13,005 nucleotides of DNA from Saccharofermentans sp. (GTDB lineage Bacteria; Bacillota_A; Clostridia; Saccharofermentanales; Saccharofermentanaceae), in NCBI GenBank assembly GCA_024695565.1, contig JAILHX010000130.1:1-13005 (forward strand). Direction: 5' to 3'. Position 1 is the stretch's first letter, and each line of letters starts with the position of its first letter. Below, in pieces: positions 7,452-13,005 of this stretch. Position numbers and translations under genes: made by a program. The notes below the pieces were generated by a model. The model was not told where the DNA came from, did no database searches, and saw nothing but the letters and a program-made list of their open reading frames with translations.

Positions 7452-8789
7452 TTACTCTCCAAATTCAACAACTCTGGTCTCACCGCAAACGACACAAAAA
7501 TAGTAGTCATAATTGTCATCAGAGTAATCCCACGCCCAGGAATGCTCGATACAGTCTTCGATATCCGCGTCATAATCAATTTCGGGAGTAACGTTTGTCC
7601 CCCAGTCAACACCATGTGCGCCGCACCTGAGACAAACACAGCATTGTATGCCACCGTTCCATGCATAATGATCCCAGTCCCATTCTTCGGACCACTCATG
7701 TTCGCCGCCATAATGGTTAGTACACGGATCAACATCAACGGGAAAGCCCATCTCTTCACCACAGGAACAGGCATAGATGTCCATCCAGGCGGTGTCGTAC
7801 CTCTCGCTGCGGACATACGTGTCATAGTGATGCATATGTTCACCTTCAGCCAACTCATAACCTGAAGAAGGCGGTGTTCCAAAGTTATAACTGCCATGTC
7901 CATGTACAGCATAGATAGAACCGCTTTTTGTCCTGAGGATACCAATTCCAGCATTAATACTTTCTGTACGCTGATCACCTCCGGTACATCCGCCTAGGAG
8001 CGAGGCAAGATGAGGCGCGGAATTGTACCAGCAGTTATATACTCCATAAGCTATATCATCTGTGACACTGCCCATGTAGATACATTCAGAACCCAAACTA
8101 ATCCCGCTGGCTGAACTGTGCGAAAAATCATCAACTATCTCATAACAACGTGTATGACACTGTTCGGTTACAGACTCAGACCTTACAATAGGCACATACC
8201 AGGTGTACTTATTCTCTACGGCTCTCTGCTTGCGAAGTTCATTTATATATTGAATCACCTTATTTTCTTCATCTGTAAGGAATGTGTCTTCTGAATAATG
8301 ATAGATATATGGATCATAATCATCAGCGTAATACTCGTCTTCATCAACATAAGTTTCTTCTGAATCAGCGGGTTCTTCAGTTGCAGGTGTGTTCGAAGGT
8401 GTGGCGGACGATATGCTTGTTCCGCCAGGAATCGTTGAACCCGAAGAAGAACCGCCTGTAACGTCAGAATCTGTTGTATCATCTTCAGGTATTTCAGGAT
8501 CTTCGGCAGGAGTTTCCGCTTCTTCATCCACGGTTGTTTCAATATCGCCGCCGTCAGTTACCGAATCTTCATCACTTAGATCCTTCTGACCATCCTCATA
8601 TGCAATCAGAGCCTCTGTAATCTCTATTTCCCCTGCGCCTTCTTCCTGCATTGTCTCTATGATCTCTATCTCTTCAGAATCGATATTGACTGCACCAACG
8701 GGCTTCTCTTCTTCGTTCAGACATGATGTAACCGATGAGACTGTAATAATTGCCGATATAATGATTGTCGCTGCCTTTTTGTATTTCAT
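7452..8789 (-). CDS. CAP/SCP-domain lipoprotein with C-terminal CxxCG repeats (CAP1)
   Basis: 445 residues. Lipoprotein signal MKYKKAATIIISAIITVSS with lipobox VTSC (Cys23), so anchored on the outer face of the membrane. Then a segment (23-68) shared with the second CAP protein, an acidic Ser/Thr/Pro linker (about 70-170), a bacterial CAP domain (about 172-300) with the putative pocket residues His224 (DDFSH), Glu235 (GSEC) and His260 (NSAPHLASLL), and a tail with HHYDTYVR, CSCG (341-344), CCVCLRCG (383-390) and HSW...CVVCG (416-436), zinc-knuckle-like repeats seen in secreted Gram-positive proteins. CAP domains occur in secreted proteins of varied or unknown function; no activity can be assigned. 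ATG at 8787-8789 is chosen for AGGAGG (8796-8801) 6 bases ahead; an in-frame ATG at 8829-8831 lies in the leader hairpin and lacks a ribosome site. First gene of a unit with the 43-residue protein and the sigma fusion. Confidence 0.85.
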   Translation of the reverse strand: MKYKKAATIIISAIITVSSVTSCLNEEEKPVGAVNIDSEEIEIIETMQEEGAGEIEITEALIAYEDGQKDLSDEDSVTDGGDIETTVDEEAETPAEDPEIPEDDTTDSDVTGGSSSGSTIPGGTSISSATPSNTPATEEPADSEETYVDEDEYYADDYDPYIYHYSEDTFLTDEENKVIQYINELRKQRAVENKYTWYVPIVRSESVTEQCHTRCYEIVDDFSHSSASGISLGSECIYMGSVTDDIAYGVYNCWYNSAPHLASLLGGCTGGDQRTESINAGIGILRTKSGSIYAVHGHGSYNFGTPPSSGYELAEGEHMHHYDTYVRSERYDTAWMDIYACSCGEEMGFPVDVDPCTNHYGGEHEWSEEWDWDHYAWNGGIQCCVCLRCGAHGVDWGTNVTPEIDYDADIEDCIEHSWAWDYSDDNYDYYFCVVCGETRVVEFGE

Positions 8790-8795
8790 CTTGAG

Positions 8796-8801
8796 CCTCC
8801 T
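8796..8801 (-). promoter_or_regulatory. Ribosome binding site deciding the CAP1 start
   Basis: AGGAGG on the minus strand, followed by CTCAAG and ATG. The same AGGAGGCTCAA context precedes the CAP2 gene (AGGAGG at 11961-11966), which fixes both starts as equivalent and puts the lipobox cysteine at residue 23 in both. Confidence 0.75.
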
Positions 8802-8807
8802 TTTATT

Positions 8808-8832
8808 GATGATTGCCTGTTGCTTTATCATC
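8808..8832 (-). promoter_or_regulatory. Leader inverted repeat GATGAT...ATCATC of the CAP1 unit
   Basis: Perfect 6-bp arms (8808-8813 and 8827-8832) with a 13-base loop, between promoter-like element A and the ribosome site. The same arms, one pair shorter, occur at 10339-10354 and 11973-11987 in the other two units. May be an mRNA 5' stem or a regulator site. Confidence 0.45.
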
Positions 8833-8842
8833 TTTACTTAAA

Positions 8843-8871
8843 GGACGATGTGAAAGACCGATTGGGGTCAA
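8843..8871 (-). promoter_or_regulatory. ECF-type promoter element A (CAP1-43aa-sigma unit)
   Basis: Minus strand TTGACCCC (8864-8871), 16 bases, CGTCC (8843-8847), then TTTAAGTAAAGATGA. The same two blocks at the same spacing occur at 10366-10394 and 11999-12027. CGTC is the typical -10 of ECF sigma promoters, and no TATAAT-like box is present. The -35 block contains the TGA stop (8868-8870) of the upstream membrane-protein gene. Transcription would start about 45 bases before the CAP1 ATG. Confidence 0.7.
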
Positions 8872-9464
8872 TAAAAGTTCTGATCCCGGTAAATCGATTT
8901 GATTGCCTCATTTATCGTGTCTGCTCTTCCACGTACCAGCTTTTCCCTGATCCTGTAAAGTGTTTTGGGCTCTGTGTACTCATAGCCTATTTTGCAGCTT
9001 CCATAAGCATAGTAATGATTAATTAGCTCATCTGAAATCTGATCGAGTCTTGATTTGTTTTGGTTGATAAGATCCTTTTTCTTATCCTGATTCCTGATAA
9101 AGAATCTGTTGTATGTCATTTTCCCCGATACAATGAGCACTATTCCTATAACGATACCTAATGCAAGCACGTATAAAGGGATCATTATTTCACCTTGATT
9201 TGTTACTGCATAAGCAAAAATCAAGTAGAATAGCACAGAGAAAAAGAATGAAGCGCTTAAGGCCGTCAATATAATGCCTATAACGATTAATGGCTTGCCG
9301 GTAAATCCTCTGATGATCAGGTCAGGATTACTGTAGTACTCAATATTCCTTCTGCAATTATCCCATTCATTGTAAAGCGCCTGCTTTTGACTGAAATGGC
9401 TGATCATGCGGTCGATCTCTTCTATAGATTCTCTTCTGATTGTTTCATTTGAATTAATAGGCAT
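8868..9464 (-). CDS. Two-helix membrane protein, paralogue of the upstream zinc-ribbon protein
   Basis: 198 residues, function not recognised. Layout: an N-terminal charged helix (about 5-45; IEEIDRMISHFSQKQALYNEWDNCRRNIEYYSNP), two membrane segments (about 58-87 and 93-115), a Lys/Arg/Asn-rich helical stretch (118-145) and a C-terminal cytoplasmic part with ELINHYYAYGSC and GRADTINEAIKSIY. All these blocks have clear counterparts in the neighbouring 268-residue protein (for example RADTI(N/K)E(A/S)I and YYxxYGxC), so the two arose by tandem duplication; this copy lacks the zinc ribbon and the Ala-rich tail. ATG at 9462-9464 is preceded by AAGGAGGG (9470-9477 region). It follows its paralogue by 48 bases and is probably co-transcribed from promoter B. 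Its stop codon lies inside the -35 block of promoter A. Confidence 0.75.
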   Translation of the reverse strand: MPINSNETIRRESIEEIDRMISHFSQKQALYNEWDNCRRNIEYYSNPDLIIRGFTGKPLIVIGIILTALSASFFFSVLFYLIFAYAVTNQGEIMIPLYVLALGIVIGIVLIVSGKMTYNRFFIRNQDKKKDLINQNKSRLDQISDELINHYYAYGSCKIGYEYTEPKTLYRIREKLVRGRADTINEAIKSIYRDQNFY

Positions 9465-9512
9465 AATTAACCCTCCTTCTAATCTGACAAGGATTTCAAA
9501 ACTAAGGATGAA

Positions 9513-10319
9513 TTATTTAAGGAAAAAGCTTGCAGCAGAGAAAAATGCTGCTGTCCTTGCGCTTTGTGCAGCACTTGCTGCAGCCCTGGTAGTCAGCTGT
9601 GCCTGTAATTCCATTGCGGAATTGTGAGCATCCATATGAAGGATATTAATTGATTCTTTGATCGTGTCGGCTCTGCCGAGTTCAATATTGTCCTTGATCT
9701 TCATGAGGATCCTGGGATTTGTATAAAACGGTCCGGTTGCACAATAACCGTATTCCTGATAGTAATATGAGAGCTCATCAGCCAGTTCATCAAATCTTCT
9801 CTCATTGGAAGCGATCATGGATCTTCTGTATTCACTGAGTTTTCTGTTGTTTCTTCCGAGGACAATGCCGCCTGCCACAATAAGGCCAATTCCTAGAATG
9901 ACAGCGGCTATATAAAAAGCCAAATATATGAATACACCTGTAATAGAACTCATTTTTTCAAAATAAGTAGTTACATATAAAAAGAATAATCCGGGAAGCT
10001 GGATTAAGAGAATGCCTGACACAAAGAAACCTGCCGTTGAACCGACTCCTTTTACACGGATCCTGTTTCTGGGGTTGCTCAAGTAGGCGATATTTTCCCT
10101 ACATGTATCATATTCATCATACTCAGCCTGCTTCTTTCCGAAATAGGTGATCATCCGGTATATCTCGGAGATGTTCTCTGTTCTGGTTCTTTCAGCATAA
10201 GCCAGCGGTGAGATTACATTTCCTGCCGGATAAATATTGTTTGCTCTGACCTGAGCTCCACACCTATTGCAAAAAGCTACTCCGTCATTAATCTGGTTTG
10301 CACAATTAGGACAATACAT
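9513..10319 (-). CDS. Zinc-ribbon two-helix membrane protein
   Basis: 268 residues, function unknown. N-terminal zinc ribbon with CPNC (3-6) and CNRCG (17-21), a short linker, then the same body as the downstream 198-residue protein: charged helix (about 45-82; ISEIYRMITYFGKKQAEYDEYDTCRENIAYLSNP), two membrane segments (about 95-118 and 127-153), a basic helix (about 155-180) and a C-terminal region with ELSYYYQEYGYC and GRADTIKESINIL. The last 35 residues are Ala/Ser/Phe-rich. With a cytoplasmic zinc ribbon, both termini would be inside and the loop between helices outside. ATG at 10317-10319 has GGAGG (10327-10331) 7 bases ahead. It is the first gene of a two-gene unit behind promoter B. 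Zinc-ribbon-plus-membrane proteins of this kind are common in Clostridia but mostly uncharacterised. Confidence 0.8.
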   Translation of the reverse strand: MYCPNCANQINDGVAFCNRCGAQVRANNIYPAGNVISPLAYAERTRTENISEIYRMITYFGKKQAEYDEYDTCRENIAYLSNPRNRIRVKGVGSTAGFFVSGILLIQLPGLFFLYVTTYFEKMSSITGVFIYLAFYIAAVILGIGLIVAGGIVLGRNNRKLSEYRRSMIASNERRFDELADELSYYYQEYGYCATGPFYTNPRILMKIKDNIELGRADTIKESINILHMDAHNSAMELQAQLTTRAAASAAQSARTAAFFSAASFFLK

Positions 10320-10338
10320 ACTAATTCCTCCGTTTTCC

Positions 10339-10354
10339 GATGATTTTTCTCATC
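10339..10354 (-). promoter_or_regulatory. Leader inverted repeat GATGA...TCATC of the zinc-ribbon unit
   Basis: 5-bp arms (10339-10343, 10350-10354) with a 6-base loop, 7 bases upstream of the GGAGG ribosome site and 11 bases downstream of the CGTCC block. Counterpart of the repeats at 8808-8832 and 11973-11987. Confidence 0.45.
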
Positions 10355-10365
10355 TTTTACCTAAA

Positions 10366-10394
10366 GGACGATACGAAAATCTGTGAGGGGTCAA
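10366..10394 (-). promoter_or_regulatory. ECF-type promoter element B (zinc-ribbon unit)
   Basis: Minus strand TTGACCCC (10387-10394), 16 bases, CGTCC (10366-10370), then TTTAGGTAAAAGATGA. Here the element lies in non-coding DNA, upstream of it a run of A/T-rich sequence (about 10395-10440) that could serve as an UP-like region. The rest of the gap up to the DUF6171 stop (10395-10588) is A/T-rich with only weak, imperfect hairpins (for example CTCGAA...TTTGAG around 10546-10561) and no clear gene or terminator. Confidence 0.7.
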
Positions 10395-10588
10395 AGATTT
10401 GAAAAAAAATTCGAAAAATCATAAAAACCAATTAACCTAAAAAATCATAGGCTGTTTGAAGTTGCATAATCATCTAAAACGTATATAGATTATTATAACT
10501 TATCAGCAAATTGATTTCTTAATAAAAAACTGATATTCATAGAACTCGAACGTTTTTGAGCATTCATAATCAAATTAGTATAAAATCG

Positions 10589-10834
10589 TCACCACTTTGA
10601 ATACGGGCACTTGCCCTTTTGGGTCGCGGCCCTGATCTCAACAAAGCATCCGCAGGCAAGGCATGTTCCCTGATTGAGCTTTACGCAAGATTGGCAGACT
10701 GCAAGCCTTCTTGCTGTCTCTTCATCAGAAACAAGCTCTTCCGGGGGAAGAGCTTTGATTCCTTCTACGATTATCTTCTCGTATTGTTCCCTGCTGAAAT
10801 TCTTAAGAAGACAGCGTGTGCAGATCTTGGGCAT
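10589..10834 (-). CDS. Small eight-cysteine protein, DUF6171-type (copy 1)
   Basis: 81 residues, no signal peptide or membrane segment, so probably cytoplasmic. Eight cysteines at 5, 8, 47, 50, 58, 61, 63 and 76 in the pattern CxxC - CxxC - CxxCxC - C, ending GKCPYSKW; enough ligands for two structural zinc ions or a small metal cluster. The pattern CTRCLL...CxxC...CLACGCxVExRA...CPxxxW is what I know as DUF6171, a family of unknown function from Clostridia; the family name is from memory. ATG at 10832-10834 starts one base after the TGA of the CAP2 gene (10836-10838; junction TGAGATG), so translation is almost certainly coupled. 62 of 81 residues are identical to the second copy at 12756-13001. 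Confidence 0.8.
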   Translation of the reverse strand: MPKICTRCLLKNFSREQYEKIIVEGIKALPPEELVSDEETARRLAVCQSCVKLNQGTCLACGCFVEIRAATQKGKCPYSKW

Positions 10835-10835
10835 C

Positions 10836-11954
10836 TCAGATCTCTACTTCATCAGGATCGATTGTTGGGGCAGTAGTTTCTGCAGGTTCAGTCTCATTGC
10901 TTTCAGAAGTACCTGTAGTTTCCTGTTCTGCTTCATTATCAATGCACGGGTCTTCGTCAACGATCCATCCGCATTCGTCACCGCATTCACATTTATATAC
11001 TACCAGCCACTGCGTTCCATACACTTCTGTGCGAACATAGATATCATAATGATGCGTGTGCTCGCCTTCAGCTAGTACATATCCTGATGACGGAGGCGTA
11101 CCCTCATTTCCGTTACCGAGACCGTAAACAGCATAGATATATCCATCAGAAGAACGAAGTATGCCTACACCCGCACTGTAGCTGTCGAATCTCTGGTCTC
11201 CGCCCACGCATCCGCTTAATATCAAGGCTTTATGTCCGGAAGAATTGAACCATGCAGTATAAACATTGTAAGCGAGGTCACCGCTTGCCGTTCCTCTGTA
11301 GATACACTCACTGCCAAGGTTCGTTCCGCTAACTGAATCATGTGAGAAATCATCAATGATCTCATAACAGCGGATATGGCACTTATCAGTTAAAGACCGG
11401 GTTCTTACGATAGGACAATACCAGGTGTATTTTTCCTCAACGGCTTTCTGCTTACGAGCCTCATTGATGTATTGGATAACCTGATCTTCGACATCAGATA
11501 AGAATTCGCAATAGTCAGATGCATCGTCTTCTTCGTAGCTCTCCTCTTCGAATGTGCTCTCAGTTGTTTCAGTAGTTGTCGTTACCGTTGCCGCAACACC
11601 GGAATCTTCGGGCAATTCACTCACTGAGGTTTCACCTGATTCACTAACTGACTCAGGACCGGAAGCTGAAGTAATACCGTTATCAACTGTTACAAATGAT
11701 TCATCAGATTCTTCAAGCCCTTCTGTTTCTTTAAGTTCTTCAGAAGCAGCCTGCACGTTCTCATAAACGATCAAAGCCTCTGAGATATCTCTTTGTCCTG
11801 CGCCTTCAACCTGCATCGTCTCGATGATATCGATCTCTTCCTGAGTGATGTCGACTGCGCCTTCAGGCCTTTGAACTTCATTCATGCAGGCAGTTATAGA
11901 CGTGAACGTAATAAGTGTTGAAAGGATTAATGTCGTGAGCTTTAAGTGTTTCAT
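10836..11954 (-). CDS. CAP/SCP-domain lipoprotein (CAP2)
   Basis: 372 residues. Signal MKHLKLTTLILSTLITFTS with lipobox ITAC (Cys23). A conserved segment after the lipid anchor (23-66; EEIDIIETMQVEGAG) is shared with CAP1, followed by an acidic Ser/Thr linker (about 67-150), a CAP domain (about 153-283) with His205 (DDFSH), Glu216 (GSEC) and His241 (NSSGHKALIL), the block GTPPSSGYVLAEGEHTHHYD (285-304), and a short Cys region CECGDECGW (322-330). The tail (339-372) is Glu/Thr-rich, in place of the two extra CxxCG repeats of CAP1. No enzymatic role can be assigned. ATG at 11952-11954 has AGGAGG (11961-11966) 6 bases ahead, in the same context as CAP1. Transcribed with the DUF6171 gene behind promoter element C. 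Paralogue of the gene at 7452-8789. Confidence 0.86.
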   Translation of the reverse strand: MKHLKLTTLILSTLITFTSITACMNEVQRPEGAVDITQEEIDIIETMQVEGAGQRDISEALIVYENVQAASEELKETEGLEESDESFVTVDNGITSASGPESVSESGETSVSELPEDSGVAATVTTTTETTESTFEEESYEEDDASDYCEFLSDVEDQVIQYINEARKQKAVEEKYTWYCPIVRTRSLTDKCHIRCYEIIDDFSHDSVSGTNLGSECIYRGTASGDLAYNVYTAWFNSSGHKALILSGCVGGDQRFDSYSAGVGILRSSDGYIYAVYGLGNGNEGTPPSSGYVLAEGEHTHHYDIYVRTEVYGTQWLVVYKCECGDECGWIVDEDPCIDNEAEQETTGTSESNETEPAETTAPTIDPDEVEI

Positions 11955-11972
11955 ATTGAGCCTCCTGATTTT

Positions 11973-11987
11973 GATGATTTTTTCATC
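11973..11987 (-). promoter_or_regulatory. Leader inverted repeat GATGA...TCATC of the CAP2 unit
   Basis: 5-bp arms (11973-11977, 11983-11987) with a 5-base A/T loop, between the CGTCC block of promoter C and the AGGAGG ribosome site. Third member of the set also found at 8808-8832 and 10339-10354. Confidence 0.45.
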
Positions 11988-11998
11988 TTTTACTTACA

Positions 11999-12027
11999 GG
12001 ACGACTCGAAAATGAGTGAGGGGTCAA
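11999..12027 (-). promoter_or_regulatory. ECF-type promoter element C (CAP2-DUF6171 unit)
   Basis: Minus strand TTGACCCC (12020-12027), 16 bases, CGTCC (11999-12003), then TGTAAGTAAAAGATGA. Between the blocks it agrees with element B at TCAC and ATTTTCG. An A/T-rich stretch follows upstream (12028-12045). Confidence 0.7.
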
Positions 12028-12045
12028 AAAACTGAAATATTTTTA

Positions 12046-12134
12046 CTATCCTAAAATGCCATTTATGAAGGAAAAAGGATAGAAAAATCGGGATTTTCTA
12101 TCCTTTTTCTCGAAAATTAAACACTTTAGGATAG
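12046..12134. repeat. Nested inverted repeats in the divergent gap between CAP2 and the plus-strand gene
   Basis: Outer arms CTATCCTAAA (12046-12055) and TTTAGGATAG (12125-12134) are a perfect 10-bp inverted repeat. Inside is a perfect 15-bp one, left arm 12072-12086 (AAAAAGGATAGAAAA) and right arm 12094-12108, loop of 7 bases. The core GGATAG/CTATCC thus occurs four times. It lies between two divergent promoters, where no terminator is needed; it could be an operator, a cruciform-forming site, a small mobile-element relic or a structured RNA. Confidence 0.6.
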
Positions 12135-12152
12135 CGGCTAAGCTATAGCGGC
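12131..12152. repeat. Short direct repeat ATAGCGGC x2
   Basis: ATAGCGGC at 12131-12138 and 12145-12152, 14 bases apart, just upstream of the extended -10 promoter of the plus-strand gene. May be a regulator site; weak evidence. Confidence 0.3.
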
Positions 12153-12191
12153 CACCATTTGTAAGCACACTGCCCGTCTTGGCCGCAGTAC

Positions 12192-12200
12192 TGATATAAT
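12192..12200 (+). promoter_or_regulatory. Extended -10 promoter of the plus-strand membrane-protein gene
   Basis: TGATATAAT: a perfect TATAAT (12195-12200) with TG one base before it. No good -35 lies at 16-18 bases, which fits an extended -10 promoter. The ATG is 31 bases downstream. Confidence 0.5.
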
Positions 12201-12230
12201 GAATTATCTTAATTGTTATGGGTGATCAAT

Positions 12231-12743
12231 ATGGAAGAGAATAATGTTGAACTCAGGAATGCAACAGCCGAAGAAACAGAATCGCTGAAATCGTGGGCTG
12301 ACAAGAAATGCAAACAAACAAGAAAAGGGATTTTGTTCATCCTAATATTGTTCTTGGCTGCTTATATTTTTCTTCTGATTGTAAATGCGATCTATATTCA
12401 ATCGCGGATAATGATGGGGTTTATAATTTTCTTGATTGTTTATATGACTCTGTTTTGCGCTGCCCTATATTTATTTTTCGCACCAAGCCTTGGTAAGAAT
12501 ATTGAGTCAGGCGCTTTTAAGGTCCAACGTGGCAGGATCACAGACAGATGCGAAGATAAAAACACCGAAGGAAAGGCGCCCTGCACTGTCGTATTCGTAT
12601 CAGACAAAGGAAGCAGTGCATCCATAAACATTTATCCAAACCTCTATAAGTATGTAAAAACCGGTTCCTGCCTTATTCTAAGATGGGATGATCCCAAGAA
12701 ACAGAAATATTATAGAGTCATCATGTCAGACGAATTGAAATAA
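12231..12743 (+). CDS. Two-helix membrane protein of unknown function
   Basis: 170 residues, the only plus-strand gene. Charged N-terminus (1-32), two adjacent membrane segments (about 33-55 and 60-83), then a soluble C-terminal domain (about 84-170) with alternating hydrophobic residues suggestive of a small beta-rich fold (FKVQRGRITDRC, TVVFVSDKG, SINIYPNLYKYV, CLILRWDDPKKQKYYRVI). I do not recognise a family. ATG 12231-12233 chosen because of GGGTGA (12220-12225) about 5 bases ahead; an in-frame TTG at 12213 would add six residues without a ribosome site. Its stop is 12 bases from the stop of the convergent DUF6171 copy 2. It interrupts the otherwise minus-strand CAP/DUF6171 array, so it may be an insertion between two copies of that cassette. 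Confidence 0.7.
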   Translation: MEENNVELRNATAEETESLKSWADKKCKQTRKGILFILILFLAAYIFLLIVNAIYIQSRIMMGFIIFLIVYMTLFCAALYLFFAPSLGKNIESGAFKVQRGRITDRCEDKNTEGKAPCTVVFVSDKGSSASINIYPNLYKYVKTGSCLILRWDDPKKQKYYRVIMSDELK

Positions 12744-12755
12744 AACTGAATCAGC

Positions 12756-13001
12756 TCACCATTTACTATAAGGGCACTTTCCCTTACGAGTCGCTGCCCT
12801 GATCTCGACATAGCAGCCACACGCAAGGCATGTTCCCTGATTTATCTTCTCGCAGTCTTTGCAGATCTCGAGGCGCTTTGCGGTAACTTCATCAGAAACA
12901 AGCTCGCCAGCGGGAAGCGCGCTTAACCCGCTGACGATTATCTTGTCGTAATCTTCTTTGCTGAAATCCTTGAGAAGACAGCGTGTGCAGATCTTTGGCA
13001 T
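12756..13001 (-). CDS. Small eight-cysteine protein, DUF6171-type (copy 2)
   Basis: 81 residues, all eight cysteines at the same positions as in copy 1 (5, 8, 47, 50, 58, 61, 63, 76) and the same GKCPYSKW end. 62 of 81 residues match copy 1; differences cluster in the helical part between Cys8 and Cys47 and between the cysteine pairs. Probably cytoplasmic and metal-binding, function unknown. ATG at 12999-13001 is preceded by the bases TGAG up to the window end, the same TGAGATG junction that couples copy 1 to the CAP2 gene, so a further CAP gene probably ends at 13003-13005 and lies mostly outside the window. Confidence 0.8.
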   Translation of the reverse strand: MPKICTRCLLKDFSKEDYDKIIVSGLSALPAGELVSDEVTAKRLEICKDCEKINQGTCLACGCYVEIRAATRKGKCPYSKW

Positions 13002-13005
13002 CTCA

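Noticed and set aside
7439..7978. Open frame of 179 residues on the minus strand inside CAP1, and plus-strand frames opposite CAP1, thiI, cysteine desulfurase and glyA
   Set aside because: Other-frame shadows of well-supported genes; no family motifs or ribosome sites, and composition reflects the real gene's codons.
8787..8831. Longer CAP1 start at ATG 8829-8831 adding 14 residues
   Set aside because: The upstream ATG lies in the conserved leader repeat and has no ribosome site, while ATG 8787-8789 has AGGAGG at 6 bases and yields a normal lipoprotein signal like CAP2.
10395..10588. Hidden gene, tRNA or terminator in the A/T-rich gap between the zinc-ribbon and DUF6171 units
   Set aside because: No open frame with a ribosome site, no cloverleaf, and only imperfect weak hairpins.
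12072..12108. 15-bp hairpin as an intrinsic terminator
   Set aside because: It lies between divergent promoters, where no transcript is expected to end, and its stem is A/T-rich; kept as a repeat instead.
12218..12244. Eight-codon upstream frame ATG GGT ... TAA overlapping the start of the plus-strand gene
   Set aside because: No ribosome site of its own and too short to tell from chance.
1..13005. CRISPR array, insertion sequence or prophage genes
   Set aside because: No regularly spaced repeats, transposase or phage-type genes seen on either strand.

Overview
The window reads as a chromosomal piece of a Gram-positive Clostridia-type bacterium (Bacillota), probably a gut or rumen relative of the Ruminococcaceae/Saccharofermentans kind. 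Reasons: strong AGGAGG ribosome sites with some TTG/GTG starts, a NifS-ThiI pair without a rhodanese domain, lipobox lipoproteins with Thr/Ser/Glu-rich linkers, and small eight-cysteine DUF6171-type proteins. The species assignment is inference only. All genes but one lie on the minus strand, so the window is transcribed mostly from right to left.

Left part (1-4500), housekeeping: glyA (serine hydroxymethyltransferase, cut by the left edge) with its own sigma-A-like promoter; then, upstream, a tight three-gene operon of cysteine desulfurase -> ThiI -> AIR-synthase-superfamily protein, which supplies and uses activated sulfur for tRNA 4-thiouridine (and possibly thiamine). A promoter and a hairpin with a T-rich tail lie in front of that operon.

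Right part (4524-13005), accessory envelope/stress region: a 914-residue protein that starts as an ECF-type sigma factor and continues through one membrane segment into a large outside part carrying two RsiV-like (DUF4163/DUF3298-type) modules in tandem; directly upstream of it a CAP/SCP-domain lipoprotein and a 43-codon gene; then a pair of paralogous two-helix membrane proteins, one with an N-terminal zinc ribbon; then a second CAP lipoprotein followed by a DUF6171 protein; a plus-strand two-helix membrane protein; and a second DUF6171 gene at the right edge, whose 4-base context matches the CAP-DUF6171 junction, so a third CAP gene probably lies just outside.

The most notable result is that the three minus-strand transcription units of the right part (CAP1-43aa-sigma, zinc-ribbon pair, CAP2-DUF6171) each start behind the same promoter-like element: TTGACCCC, exactly 16 bases, then CGTCC, followed by a leader holding a GATGA...TCATC inverted repeat just before the ribosome site. 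This is the layout of an ECF sigma promoter (-10 CGTC). The membrane-tethered sigma factor encoded in the first unit is the natural candidate to read all three, giving an autoregulated envelope-response regulon in which sensor and sigma factor are one polypeptide. That link is inferred from sequence, not shown.
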